A stretch of DNA of 35,499 nt from Acidiphilium iwatense (GTDB lineage: Bacteria > Pseudomonadota > Alphaproteobacteria > Acetobacterales > Acetobacteraceae): contig NZ_JAKGBZ010000038.1 of NCBI RefSeq assembly GCF_021556475.1, forward strand, positions 1-35,499, given 5' to 3'. A program made the position numbers and the translations under genes. Of this stretch, positions 25,530-33,375 are shown in pieces (the first letter of the stretch is position 1; each line of letters begins with the position of its first letter). Below the pieces are notes generated by a model, which worked only from the letters and a program-made list of their open reading frames with translations, ran no database searches and was not told where the DNA came from.

Positions 25530-25773
25530 CGTCAACCTGTTGCACCAAGGGCAAGATCAGCGGCTCGTCTATATGGCGAACCAGATCACCACATTCTTCG
25601 CCTACGAACCCGATGAGCCGGCAGTCGCCGCGATCGAATCCCATATCCGCAAGTTCTGGGACCCGCGGATGCGCGCGAAAATCATCGCCTATGTCGCTGA
25701 CGGTGGCGACGGGCTACTGCCGCGGGCACAAAGGGCGATCCGGCAATTACAGGAGATGAACGCAATCTCTTGA
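25519..25773 (+). CDS. fdsD: Formate dehydrogenase delta subunit
   Basis: This 84-residue FdsD-family subunit is needed for assembly or stability of the FdsABG complex. 'LVYMANQITTFFAYEPDEPAVAAIESHIRKFWDPRMRAKIIAYVADGGDGLLPRAQRAIRQL' is the full family signature. ATG 25519 lies inside the fdhD 3' end. The stop codon TGA at 25771-25773 is embedded in the promoter/FNR-like box of the next gene. It completes the fdsGBACD order known from Cupriavidus and Rhodobacter. Confidence 0.93.
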   Translation: MSHDVNLLHQGQDQRLVYMANQITTFFAYEPDEPAVAAIESHIRKFWDPRMRAKIIAYVADGGDGLLPRAQRAIRQLQEMNAIS

Positions 25774-25783
25774 TATCGATCAC
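25770..25783. promoter_or_regulatory. FNR/FixK-like box overlapping the -35 element
   Basis: TTGAT-ATCG-ATCAC matches the FNR/FixK consensus TTGAT-N4-ATCAA at nine of ten fixed positions. Its centre (25776.5) falls about 27 bases before the predicted start site, on top of the -35. That would suit repression by an FNR/CRP-family protein, or activation of a different downstream start. No such regulator gene is in the window. Confidence 0.45.
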
Positions 25784-25797
25784 AATCCAGCTATAAT
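25770..25797 (+). promoter_or_regulatory. Promoter of the OFA-type MFS gene
   Basis: TTGATA at 25770-25775 and TATAAT at 25792-25797 are separated by 16 bases, a strong sigma70-type match. The predicted start of transcription is near 25804, giving a leader of about 30 bases with the strong GGAGGAG site before the ATG at 25837. It suggests that the carrier can be expressed apart from the fds operon. Confidence 0.6.
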
Positions 25798-25836
25798 GAA
25801 CAATAAATAAAAATCACATACTGGAGGAGATCCACG

Positions 25837-27201
25837 ATGGCTGGCCTCGGTTTTCTTGACCGTGAACAGACGGTCGCTCCCAATGGCTATAACCGCTGGT
25901 TGGTACCGCCAGCCGCGCTATGCATTCATTTATGCATCGGTGAAGCCTACGCATTCAGCGTTTTCAACCTGCCGCTGACCAGACTGATCGGCATCACCAA
26001 ACACGCGCCGGGCGACTGGAATCTCGTCGATGTCGGCTGGATTTTTTCGGTCGCGATCGTGTTTCTCGGCCTTTCCGCGGCGTTTACCGGCACCTGGCTC
26101 GACCGGGTCGGGCCGCGTAAGGCGATGACGGCGGCTGCGCTGTGCTTCGGCGGCGGGTTTCTGGTCGCGGCCTTCGGGGTCTCGATCCATAGCCTGCTGG
26201 TGGTGTTCCTCGGATATGGCGTGCTCGGTGGAATCGGCCTTGGAATCGGCTATATTTCACCCGTACGGACGCTGATCACCTGGTTTCCCGATCGGCCGGG
26301 CATGGCCACCGGCCTCGCGATCATGGGTTTCGGCGGCGGTGCAATGATCGCGGCCCCACTGTCCTTCTTGCTGATGCATCATTTCACGACAGCGACCAGT
26401 CTCGGCGTCGCACCGAGCTTCGTCGCCCTTGGCATCATCTATGCCATCTTCATGCTGATCGGTGCCCTGATCGTCCGTGTTCCACCGGCGGGTTGGGCTC
26501 CTGCCGGCTATGTCGCGCCGACGACCCAAAAAAAACTGATCTCCGAATACGACGTCACCGCCGACCGCGCGATGGCCACGCCGCAATTCTACTTTCTGTG
26601 GTTCGTGCTGTTTCTGAACGTCACGGCCGGTATCGGGGTGATCGGCCAGGCAAGCCCCATGATTCAGGAAATGTTTCATGGCCGGGTAACGGCGGCCACC
26701 GCGGCGGGTTTTGTCGGCTTCCTATCGCTGTTCAATATGGGTGGGCGGTTCTTCTGGGCATCGCTATCCGATTGGCTTGGCCGCAAGCCGACTTATTTCG
26801 TATTTTTCCTCCTCGGCATCGCACTCTATGTTCTGGTGCCGCATACCGCCCTGCTTGGCAGCGTTGCCCTCACTGCCCTGTGCTTCGGTGTGATCCTGTC
26901 GATGTATGGCGGCGGCTTTTCCACCATCCCGGCCTATTTGCGGGATATTTTCGGGGTTCGCCATGTCGGCGCGATCCACGGACGGATTCTCACGGCATGG
27001 TCGGCTGCGGGCGTGATGGGGCCGGTGCTGGTCGACTATATCCGCCAGTACCAAATCCATCACGGCGTCGCCAAAGCAGATGCCTATACCATCACTCTTT
27101 ATATCATGGCGGCGCTTCTGCTGGTGGGCGCGATCTGCAACGCAATGATCTCGCCGGTTGGCGCGCAACACCATGAAGCCATCGCCAGAGCCGCCGAATG
27201 A
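25837..27201 (+). CDS. OFA-family MFS transporter (oxalate/formate antiporter-like)
   Basis: This 454-residue, 12-span carrier is of the OxlT/OFA family. The N-terminal 'NRWLVPPAALCIHLCIGEAYAFSVFNLPLTRL' is the family's span 1 signature. 'WLDRVGPRKAM' is the loop 2-3 motif, followed by 'GIGLGIGYISPVRTLITWFPDRPGMATGLAIMGFGGGAMI' (spans 4-5), and the second half has 'GRFFWASLSDWLGRKPTYF'. OFA members exchange oxalate for formate or carry other small organic acids. No oxalyl-CoA decarboxylase or formyl-CoA transferase gene is nearby, so formate uptake for the adjacent dehydrogenase is an attractive but unproven role. It has its own promoter and a strong ribosome-binding site. A tiny membrane protein follows 10 bases later. 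Confidence 0.9.
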   Translation: MAGLGFLDREQTVAPNGYNRWLVPPAALCIHLCIGEAYAFSVFNLPLTRLIGITKHAPGDWNLVDVGWIFSVAIVFLGLSAAFTGTWLDRVGPRKAMTAAALCFGGGFLVAAFGVSIHSLLVVFLGYGVLGGIGLGIGYISPVRTLITWFPDRPGMATGLAIMGFGGGAMIAAPLSFLLMHHFTTATSLGVAPSFVALGIIYAIFMLIGALIVRVPPAGWAPAGYVAPTTQKKLISEYDVTADRAMATPQFYFLWFVLFLNVTAGIGVIGQASPMIQEMFHGRVTAATAAGFVGFLSLFNMGGRFFWASLSDWLGRKPTYFVFFLLGIALYVLVPHTALLGSVALTALCFGVILSMYGGGFSTIPAYLRDIFGVRHVGAIHGRILTAWSAAGVMGPVLVDYIRQYQIHHGVAKADAYTITLYIMAALLLVGAICNAMISPVGAQHHEAIARAAE

Positions 27202-27211
27202 GGACACGATC

Positions 27212-27328
27212 ATGAACGACGCCGCAAATGCGCCAAAGCTTGTCATCTATTGGCTACTGGTCGGCATTCCGCTCGCCTGGGGCGTCTATCACACGCTGAT
27301 TGCTGCCGGCAAACTCTTCGGACTGTAA
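27212..27328 (+). CDS. MFS transporter small subunit (38-residue single-span protein)
   Basis: This short gene reads from ATG 27212 to TAA 27328. The 38 residues are a polar N terminus (MNDAANAPK), one hydrophobic helix ('LVIYWLLVGIPLAWGVYHTL') and a short 'AAGKLFGL' tail. Small proteins of this pattern, with a Trp/Pro-containing helix and a 'W.V..T' stretch, are found directly after OFA-type carriers and are annotated as MFS transporter small subunits. It starts 10 bases after the carrier stop with AGGA seven bases upstream, so it is co-translated. Its role (stability, gating or complex formation) is unknown. Confidence 0.75.
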   Translation: MNDAANAPKLVIYWLLVGIPLAWGVYHTLIAAGKLFGL

Positions 27329-27330
27329 CG

Positions 27331-27666
27331 TCAGAGCAATTTCGCCTCGAAGGGCGGCAGATAATCGGGCGCTTCGAATTCGATCACCCAGAGATCGGGA
27401 TCGAAGCGCCTCTGTTTTTCGATATAGGAATCCACCCGCGCCTCATCGACCGGGTTGGGTCCGGTGGCGCGCAGCCACGCCGGCCTGCCTTCGCCGTCCC
27501 GCGTCTGGCTCAAGGCAACGATCCCCATTCTGCCGCGCAGCAGAACGAGAATCCCGCCGGCATCGGCATCGCCCCGATGGATCACCATACCGGGTCGACC
27601 ATCCGCGGCACCAAGGCGAAGTGCCGCCTGCACCCAGATTCCAGCCTTGACCCGAGGCTCAGACAC
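27331..27666 (-). CDS. DUF1491 family protein
   Basis: This 111-residue cytosolic protein has 'VKAGIWVQAALRLGAADGRPGMVIHRGDADAGGILVLL' and 'RVDSYIEKQRRFDPDLWVIEFEA', the conserved blocks of DUF1491. That family is largely confined to alphaproteobacteria and has no known function. It is convergent with the small MFS subunit: the two stop codons are two bases apart. It is divergent from the ABC binding-protein gene, with 74 bases between them, which must hold both promoters. Confidence 0.85.
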   Translation of the reverse strand: MSEPRVKAGIWVQAALRLGAADGRPGMVIHRGDADAGGILVLLRGRMGIVALSQTRDGEGRPAWLRATGPNPVDEARVDSYIEKQRRFDPDLWVIEFEAPDYLPPFEAKLL

Positions 27667-27740
27667 CGGCTTGATCTATCGACGACCGTGCCGATGCCTG
27701 CTCATGTTGCGGTGCGTGCCAATATCTCAAGGAACGTCGT

Positions 27741-28780
27741 ATGCCGTCCGTCACCAGAAAGCCTCTCATGCGCATGTTATGCTCCTTGCCGCTCCTGTTC
27801 GCCACACTGGCCGGGTTGTTCGCTTGCGTGCCGCATGCCGAAGCCGCGCCGAAGCTTCAGAAAGTCACTTTCGGGCTTGATTGGCGTGCGGAGGCCGAAT
27901 ATGGCGGCTATTATCAAGCCCTTGCCACCGGTATTTACCGCAAATACGGGCTCGACGTCACGATCCGCCAGGGCGGACCCGAGGTCAATAATGCGCAGCT
28001 CCTACTCGCGGGACGGCTCGATTTCGACGTCACCTCGAACGGGTTTCTCGCTTTCAATTTCGTCAAGGAGAAAATCCCGTTCGTCGCCGTCGCGGCGATG
28101 TTCCAGAAAGACCCTGACATTCTGCTGGCGCACCACGGCACGGGAGAAACCAGTTTTGCCTCACTGAAAGGCAAACCAATCGCCATTTCAGCGGACGCGC
28201 GGGTGAGTTGTGTCTGTTTCTCAAGCACAAATACCATTACAGTGATAGCCAGATCCGGCCCTATGATTTCAATCTCGCACCGTTTTTCACCAACAAGAAC
28301 CTCGCAGTCCAAGGGTTCCTCACCTCCGAGCCGTTCCTGGTCAAGCAGAAGATCGGGCATTATCCCGTGGTGCTGCGGCTCGACAAAGTCGGGTTCGATG
28401 GCTACGCGCAACTGATCGCGACATCGAAAAAACTGATCAAATCCAATCCGTCACTGGTACAGCGCTTCATCGCCGCATCCGCCACTGGCTGGAAATCCTA
28501 TCTCGACGGCAACCCCGCACCTGCTTTCGCGCTGATCCGCAAGGCGAACCCGGACATGTCGATGTCCCTGTTGAAATACGGCTACGATCAATTGAAGGCG
28601 CATGGCATCGTCTCATCCGGCGACGCCAGGACAATGGGTATCGGTGCAATGACCGATGCGCGCTGGAGGTCCTTCTACGAGCAGATGCGTGAAGCAAAAC
28701 TCTATCCCAAGGGATTCGACTACCGTACGGCCTTCACGCTCCGCTTCGTCGATCATCACCCGATGGGCGTAACGCCCTGA
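27741..28780 (+). pseudogene. NMT1/THI5-like ABC substrate-binding protein gene, frameshifted
   Basis: The first reading frame encodes a signal peptide (MPSVTRKPLMRMLCSLPLLF, cleavage after AEA near residue 36) and 'QKVTFGLDWRAEAEYGGYYQALATGIYRKYGLDVTIRQGGPEVN', typical of NitT/TauT-class binding proteins. Near 28203-28209, after 'PIAISADARVS', the frame breaks. The protein continues one base out of phase as 'LFLKHKYHYSDSQIRPYDFNLAPFFTNKNLAVQGFLTSEPF' to the stop at 28780. Inserting one base, for example a second G in AGTTG, restores a full-length protein of about 347 residues. The ATPase and permease genes that follow are intact. AAGGAA lies seven bases before the start. A sequencing error is a real alternative to decay. 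The ligand is unknown (pyrimidine, riboflavin or sulfonate-type compounds are candidates). Confidence 0.8.
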
Positions 28781-28789
28781 CATGACCCC

Positions 28790-29530
28790 ATGCTGCGTTT
28801 GACCGGCGCCGGCCGGCGTTTCGTTAACGGCACCATCGCTTTCGCGGATATCGACATGCGAATCGACGCGGGCGAATTCGTGGTCCTGCTCGGCCCCTCC
28901 GGCTGCGGCAAATCGACGTTGCTTCGCCTTCTCGCCGGCCTCGATGTGCCCGATACCGGCACGATCGTCTGGAATGACGGCACGCCACCGGCGCCGGGTG
29001 ATATCGGTTTCGTGTTCCAGGATGCAACCTTGCTGCCCTGGGCAAGTGCGGAACAGAACGTGCATCTGCCGCTGCGCCTCGCCGGCAAGAGCTTCAGTGA
29101 AACCCGGAACGAGGTGCGCGCGACCATCGCCCAGCTCGGCCTTGCCGGGTTCGAAGATGCGAAACCCGCTTCGCTATCGGGCGGCATGAAGATGCGGGTC
29201 TCGATCGCGCGTGCCCTCGTCTCGCGGCCCCGGCTCCTGCTGATGGACGAACCTTTCGCCGCACTCGACGAATTCACCCGCCACCGGCTGCAGGACGACC
29301 TACACGCATTATGGCGCGAGGCACGAACCACCGTGGTTTTCGTCACGCATTCGATTTATGAAACAGCCTATCTCGCCTCCCGTATCCTGGTGATGACACC
29401 TCGGCCCGGACGGATCGCCGCGGAAATTCCCTGCCCCCTGCCCGATCCCGCCGATCGCCGGACCGATCCCGCCTATGCTTCACTCACCGCACAGGTCACC
29501 GAAACCCTGCGCGCGGTGATGCCGGCATGA
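28790..29530 (+). CDS. ABC transporter ATP-binding protein (NitT/TauT class)
   Basis: This 246-residue ATPase powers import with the permease encoded next. Walker A is 'GPSGCGKST' at 35-43, the Q-loop is in 'GFVFQDATLLPWASAEQNV', the signature is 'SLSGGMKMRVSIARAL', Walker B is 'LLLMDEPFAALD' and the H-loop is in 'VVFVTHSIYETAYLASRI'. The 'LLPW' after the Q-loop and the 'RPGRIAAEI' tail are typical of SsuB/TauB/NrtD-type proteins. It starts nine bases after the binding-protein gene and overlaps the permease gene by four (ATGA). Confidence 0.93.
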   Translation: MLRLTGAGRRFVNGTIAFADIDMRIDAGEFVVLLGPSGCGKSTLLRLLAGLDVPDTGTIVWNDGTPPAPGDIGFVFQDATLLPWASAEQNVHLPLRLAGKSFSETRNEVRATIAQLGLAGFEDAKPASLSGGMKMRVSIARALVSRPRLLLMDEPFAALDEFTRHRLQDDLHALWREARTTVVFVTHSIYETAYLASRILVMTPRPGRIAAEIPCPLPDPADRRTDPAYASLTAQVTETLRAVMPA

Positions 29531-30291
29531 CAAGCGTCGAACGTGCTGCCCCGATCGCCTTTGGCCTCATCGGACTTGGTCTCTGGCAGGGTGCGGTGAG
29601 CAGCCTGCACGTGCCAGTCTATGTGCTGCCCGGACCGACCGCGATCGTCGCTGCTTTCTGGATTGACCACACCTCGCTGCTTATCTCGCTGCTCTCGACC
29701 CTCGCGGTCACGGCCGCGGCGCTGGTGGCCGCCGCGTTGCTCGGCATGATCCTCGCTCTCGCCATGGCGGCGAGCCGCGTTGCCCGCGCCGCGATCCAGC
29801 CCTGGGCAGTGGTGCTCCAGGTCACTCCGGTTGTTGCCATCGCGCCGCTGATCATCATCTGGGTGAACCAGCAATTCGCCGCTCTGGTTGTCTGCGCCAC
29901 CATCGTCGCGTTCTTTCCGGTATTGTCGAACACCGCCGCCGGCCTGGCAGCCACGCCGCCCGAGCTTGCGGATCTGTTCCGACTGAACGGTGCCAACCGG
30001 CGCCAGACCCTGTTTCTGCTCCGCCTGCCCGCCGCCCTGCCCTATTTTCTCGCCGGACTGCGCATCGCCGGGACTCTTGCACTGGTGGGTGCAGTCGTCG
30101 CGGAATTTGTGGCAAGTTCCGGCGGATTCGCGGCCGGGCTCGCCGGGCGGATTCTGGAAGCCGGCTACCGGCTGGAAATACCGCGCATGTTCGCTGCCCT
30201 CACGCTTCTCGCCCTTGCCGGAATCACGATCTATGCTGCCCTTGGCTCTTTCGAGCGGGCGGTGCTGCGCCGGTTCGGCGCCGCCTCTTGA
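29527..30291 (+). CDS. ABC transporter permease (NitT/TauT class, BPD_transp_1)
   Basis: This 254-residue inner-membrane permease has about six spans. The coupling (EAA-type) loop is 'LADLFRLNGANRRQTLFLLRLPAALPYFLAGLRIAGTLALVGAVVAEFVAS', diagnostic of SsuC/TauC-like permeases. 'LHVPVYVLPGPTAIVAAFW' near the N terminus is also typical. The start overlaps the ATPase stop, so stoichiometric coupling is likely. With the binding-protein gene broken, function of the importer would need that protein from elsewhere or a corrected sequence. Confidence 0.92.
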   Translation: MTSVERAAPIAFGLIGLGLWQGAVSSLHVPVYVLPGPTAIVAAFWIDHTSLLISLLSTLAVTAAALVAAALLGMILALAMAASRVARAAIQPWAVVLQVTPVVAIAPLIIIWVNQQFAALVVCATIVAFFPVLSNTAAGLAATPPELADLFRLNGANRRQTLFLLRLPAALPYFLAGLRIAGTLALVGAVVAEFVASSGGFAAGLAGRILEAGYRLEIPRMFAALTLLALAGITIYAALGSFERAVLRRFGAAS

Positions 30292-30323
30292 AACAAGCCG
30301 CACCCTCTGGCACAGGCGCGCTC

Positions 30324-30524
30324 ATGATCCGCAAAATGACCGACGCCCAGATCGCCTACGAACGCAAACGCGCCGCCAAGGCGAATAAAAGTCTCGATGA
30401 GTGGCTCAAGATCAAGGCAAAGCAGGAGGCCAAGGTCGCGGCCGCCAGACCCGAACACGCCGGCAAAACGAAAAAGCCGGGCCTGCTAAAGCGCCTGGTC
30501 GAGCGCGGCCACAAACCCATTTGA
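30324..30524 (+). CDS. Small basic protein of unknown function
   Basis: This 66-residue Lys/Ala-rich protein starts MIRKMTDAQIAYERKRAAKA and continues 'NKSLDEWLKIKAKQEAKVAAARPEHAGKTKKPGLLKRLVERG'. It is highly charged, probably helical, and has no membrane segment. I prefer ATG 30324. An upstream in-frame TTG (30288) overlaps the permease stop, and ATG 30336 is a third choice. No clear ribosome-binding site decides. Not recognised as a named family. It ends three bases from the convergent fabI stop. Confidence 0.6.
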   Translation: MIRKMTDAQIAYERKRAAKANKSLDEWLKIKAKQEAKVAAARPEHAGKTKKPGLLKRLVERGHKPI

Positions 30525-30527
30525 AAC

Positions 30528-31364
30528 TCACTCCACCGCGTTGATATCCGGTGCGTTGGGGTTCTTCATTCCCACGATGTGATAGCCGCAATCAACATGG
30601 TGAATTTCGCCGGTCACCCCGCGCGATAAATCGGACAGCAAATATAACCCCGAGGCACCAACCTCTTCGAGCGCCACGTTGCGCTCCAGAGGCGCATTGT
30701 ACTGGTTCCATTTCAGGATATAGCTGAAGTCACCGATCCCTGATGCGGCCAACGTCTTGATCGGACCGGCGCTGAGCCCGTTCACCCTGATCGCGCTCGA
30801 TCCGAAATCCGCCGCGAGATAGCGCACCGAGGATTCCAGCGCCGCCTTGGCCACCCCCATCACGTTGTAATGCGGCGTGACCCGCTCGGCACCAAGATAG
30901 GTCAAAGTCAGCATGGAACCGCCCCGTTTCATCAGGGCGCCCGCCCGTTGGGCGGCCGCAGTAAAGGAATAGCAGGAGATATCCATCGCCTGGAGGAATG
31001 CATCGCGCGGCGTATCGGCATAGCGTCCGCGCAGATACTGCTTGTCGGCGAAGCCAATGGCGTGAACCAGGAAATCGACTTCGCCCCAGCGCGCGGCGAC
31101 TGTACGGAAGGCGGAATCGAGGGCCGCGTCGTCGGTCACGTCGCAGGGGACCACCAGATCGGAACCGACGCTCTCGGCCAATGGACGGATGCGCTTTTCC
31201 AGCGCCTCGCCCTGATAGGTAAAGGCGAGTTCCCCGCCCTGGGCGGCAACGGCCTGAGCGATCGCCCAGGCGATCGAACGGTTATTCGCCACCCCCATGA
31301 TCACGCCGCGTTTGCCGCGCATCAGCGCGCCCGCGAGCGGAAGGGTGTCTGCGGATTCCTGCAT
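30528..31364 (-). CDS. fabI: Enoyl-[acyl-carrier-protein] reductase (NADH)
   Basis: This 278-residue short-chain reductase performs the last reduction of each fatty acid elongation cycle. The NAD-binding start is 'GKRGVIMGVANNRSIAWAIAQAVAAQGGELAFTYQ'. Active-site Tyr156, Tyr166 and Lys173 ('TYLGAERVTPHYNVMGVAK') align with E. coli FabI Tyr146/156/Lys163 at a constant shift of ten. 'VNGLSAGPIKTLAASGIGDF' and 'GLYLLSDLSRGVTGEIHHVDCGYHIVGM' are typical. ATG 31364 (MQESADTLPL) has GGAG at a good distance. A longer reading to 31427 lacks such a site. The gene is divergent from pdxH. Confidence 0.95.
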   Translation of the reverse strand: MQESADTLPLAGALMRGKRGVIMGVANNRSIAWAIAQAVAAQGGELAFTYQGEALEKRIRPLAESVGSDLVVPCDVTDDAALDSAFRTVAARWGEVDFLVHAIGFADKQYLRGRYADTPRDAFLQAMDISCYSFTAAAQRAGALMKRGGSMLTLTYLGAERVTPHYNVMGVAKAALESSVRYLAADFGSSAIRVNGLSAGPIKTLAASGIGDFSYILKWNQYNAPLERNVALEEVGASGLYLLSDLSRGVTGEIHHVDCGYHIVGMKNPNAPDINAVE

Positions 31365-31466
31365 GTCGGGCTCCAAATCTGAACGTCGCCGGCGTGGCGT
31401 CGACAGGGTGGTGGCACAAGCCGGCATGACCTATCAAGTATGGGCATCCGCCGGAGAGAGCAACCG

Positions 31467-32054
31467 ATGATCGACTTAGCCGCCGACCCGTTCGACCTGT
31501 TCGCGATCTGGATGACGCAGGCCGAGGCGTCCGAACTGAACGATCCCAACGCGATGACCCTTGCCACCACCACGAAAGACGGCCGCCCGTCGGCAAGAAT
31601 CGTGCTGCTGAAATCCTGGGACAGGCTTGGGTTTGTTTTCTATACAAACCTGGAAAGCCGCAAATCGGACGAAATCGCCGTGAATCCGCACGTCGCCCTC
31701 CTGTTCCACTGGAAGAGCCGCAAGCGCCAGATCCGGATCGAGGGCATCGCTGCGCAGGTGAGCGATGCGGAGGCGGATGCCTATTTCGAAACCCGCCCCC
31801 GCCTGTCGCGAATCGGTGCCTGGGCGTCCGACCAGTCGCGCCCCCTGCCTGATCGCCGCCTGCTCGAACAGCGCCTGGAACAAGAGATCGCGAAATATGC
31901 CGACGCACCGGTGCCGCGCCCGCCGCACTGGTCCGGCTGGTGCGTAACCCCAGAGGCGATCGAGTTCTGGGAAGACCGCGATTTTCGACTCCACGACCGT
32001 GCGGTATTCATCTCCACCAGCACTGGCTGGACCGCATCGAGGCTGTATCCATGA
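31467..32054 (+). CDS. pdxH: Pyridoxamine/pyridoxine 5'-phosphate oxidase
   Basis: This 195-residue FMN flavoenzyme oxidises PNP/PMP to pyridoxal 5'-phosphate. 'MTLATTTKDGRPSARIVLLKSWDRLGFVFYTNLESRKSDEIAVNPHVALLFHWKSRKRQIRIEG' binds FMN and phosphate. The C-terminal dimerisation block is 'FWEDRDFRLHDRAVF' and 'LYP' closes the protein, as in nearly all PdxH. ATG 31467 follows GGAGAG by a proper gap. The fabI/pdxH divergent pair is a recurrent arrangement in alphaproteobacteria. The stop overlaps the codA-like start (ATGA). Confidence 0.95.
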   Translation: MIDLAADPFDLFAIWMTQAEASELNDPNAMTLATTTKDGRPSARIVLLKSWDRLGFVFYTNLESRKSDEIAVNPHVALLFHWKSRKRQIRIEGIAAQVSDAEADAYFETRPRLSRIGAWASDQSRPLPDRRLLEQRLEQEIAKYADAPVPRPPHWSGWCVTPEAIEFWEDRDFRLHDRAVFISTSTGWTASRLYP

Positions 32055-33331
32055 GTTTCGACCTCGTCATCCACAACGCGACGCTGCCGGACGGGCGGCG
32101 CGGCATGGATATCGGCATCAATGACGGTAAAATCGCCGCCATCGAACCGAGCCTTCCAGTTGTTGCAGCCCGGATCATCGATGCCGCCGGCAATCTGGTG
32201 GCCCCGCCTTTCGTCGATTCGCATCTGCATCTCGATTCCGCCCTTTCGCTCGGCCAACCCCGTTTGAACGAAAGCGGCACGTTGCTCGAAGGCATCGCTC
32301 TCTGGGGCGAACTCAAGCCGCATCTCACCGTCGAGGCGATCCACGCCCGTGCCCGGCGTCTCTGCCTTTGGTCGATCGCACAGGGCATCGGGGCCGTTCG
32401 CTCTCACGTGGATATCTGCGACGACCGTTTGATCGCGGTCGAAGCATTGACCGCTTTGCGCGAAGAGATGGCCCCCTATCTGACCATCCAGCTTGTCGCC
32501 TTCCCGCAGGACGGCTTCCTGCGCTATTCGAAAGCGCGCGAAAACCTCCTCCGCGCGCTGGATAAAGGCGTCGATATCGTGGGCGGCATCCCACATTTCG
32601 AGCGCACCATGGCGGACGGCGCCGAAAGCGTGCGACAGTTGATGGCCATCGCCGCAGAACGCGGTCTCGCCGTCGATATGCATTGCGATGAGACCGATGA
32701 TCCCCATTCGCGCCATATCGAAACCCTGGCGGCCGAAACGGCGCGGCACGGCATGCACGGCCGCGTCACCGGCTCGCACCTGACCTCGCTGCACTCGATG
32801 GACAATTACTATGCGAGCAAGCTGATCCCGTTGATCGCCGAGGCTGGGATTTCCGCGATCCCCAATCCCCTGATCAACATCACTCTTCAGGGACGGCACG
32901 ATACCTACCCCAAGCGGCGCGGTATGACCCGCGTGCCGGAACTGATGGCAGCCGGGGTGAACGTCGCTTTCGGCCATGATTGCGTGATGGACCCATGGTA
33001 TCCACTGGGCAGCCACGACATGCTGGAGGTGGCCGCGATGGGCTTGCATGTCGCGCAAATGACCGGTCTCGCCGGAATGCGCACCTGTTTCGATGCCGTG
33101 ACCACCAACGCTGCGCGTGCGATGGGCCTCGCCGATTACGGGGTTTCGGTCGGCTGCCGTGCCGATCTCGTCGTGCTCGATGCCGCCGACCCGATCGAGG
33201 CGATCCGCACGCGCGCCACCCGACGCTATGTGCTACGCGGCGGTACGGTCATTGCAGAAACACCACCCCGCCGCAGCCGCGTCATTTTTGAAAACGACAT
33301 CGTCGAGGTAGATTTACGCCTACCGCATTGA
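32051..33331 (+). CDS. codA: Cytosine deaminase-like amidohydrolase
   Basis: This 426-residue metal-dependent deaminase is closely similar in motif order to E. coli CodA. Metal and catalytic residues are His58/His60 ('DSHLHLD'), His211 and Glu214 ('DMHCDETDD'), His243 ('TGSHLTSLHS') and Asp310 ('FGHDCVMDPWYPLG'). The substrate Gln of 'VAFPQDG' (153) is kept, as is 'LQGRHDTYPKRRGMTRV'. Position 311 is Cys where E. coli CodA has Asp314, next to the active site, so the true substrate could be cytosine or a related amino-heterocycle. It is translationally coupled to pdxH by ATGA, although no pathway link is known. No codB permease is adjacent. Confidence 0.85.
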   Translation: MSFDLVIHNATLPDGRRGMDIGINDGKIAAIEPSLPVVAARIIDAAGNLVAPPFVDSHLHLDSALSLGQPRLNESGTLLEGIALWGELKPHLTVEAIHARARRLCLWSIAQGIGAVRSHVDICDDRLIAVEALTALREEMAPYLTIQLVAFPQDGFLRYSKARENLLRALDKGVDIVGGIPHFERTMADGAESVRQLMAIAAERGLAVDMHCDETDDPHSRHIETLAAETARHGMHGRVTGSHLTSLHSMDNYYASKLIPLIAEAGISAIPNPLINITLQGRHDTYPKRRGMTRVPELMAAGVNVAFGHDCVMDPWYPLGSHDMLEVAAMGLHVAQMTGLAGMRTCFDAVTTNAARAMGLADYGVSVGCRADLVVLDAADPIEAIRTRATRRYVLRGGTVIAETPPRRSRVIFENDIVEVDLRLPH

Positions 33332-33375
33332 TGCCATATTCGCGGTGAACCCTGCGAACAGACAAGAGGAGAGAC

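Noticed and set aside
25798-25825. AT-rich stretch AACAATAAATAAAAATCAC examined as an origin or attachment site
   Set aside because: It is only about 25 bases long, without iterons, DnaA boxes or flanking repeats. It is best explained as the leader of the OFA carrier gene.
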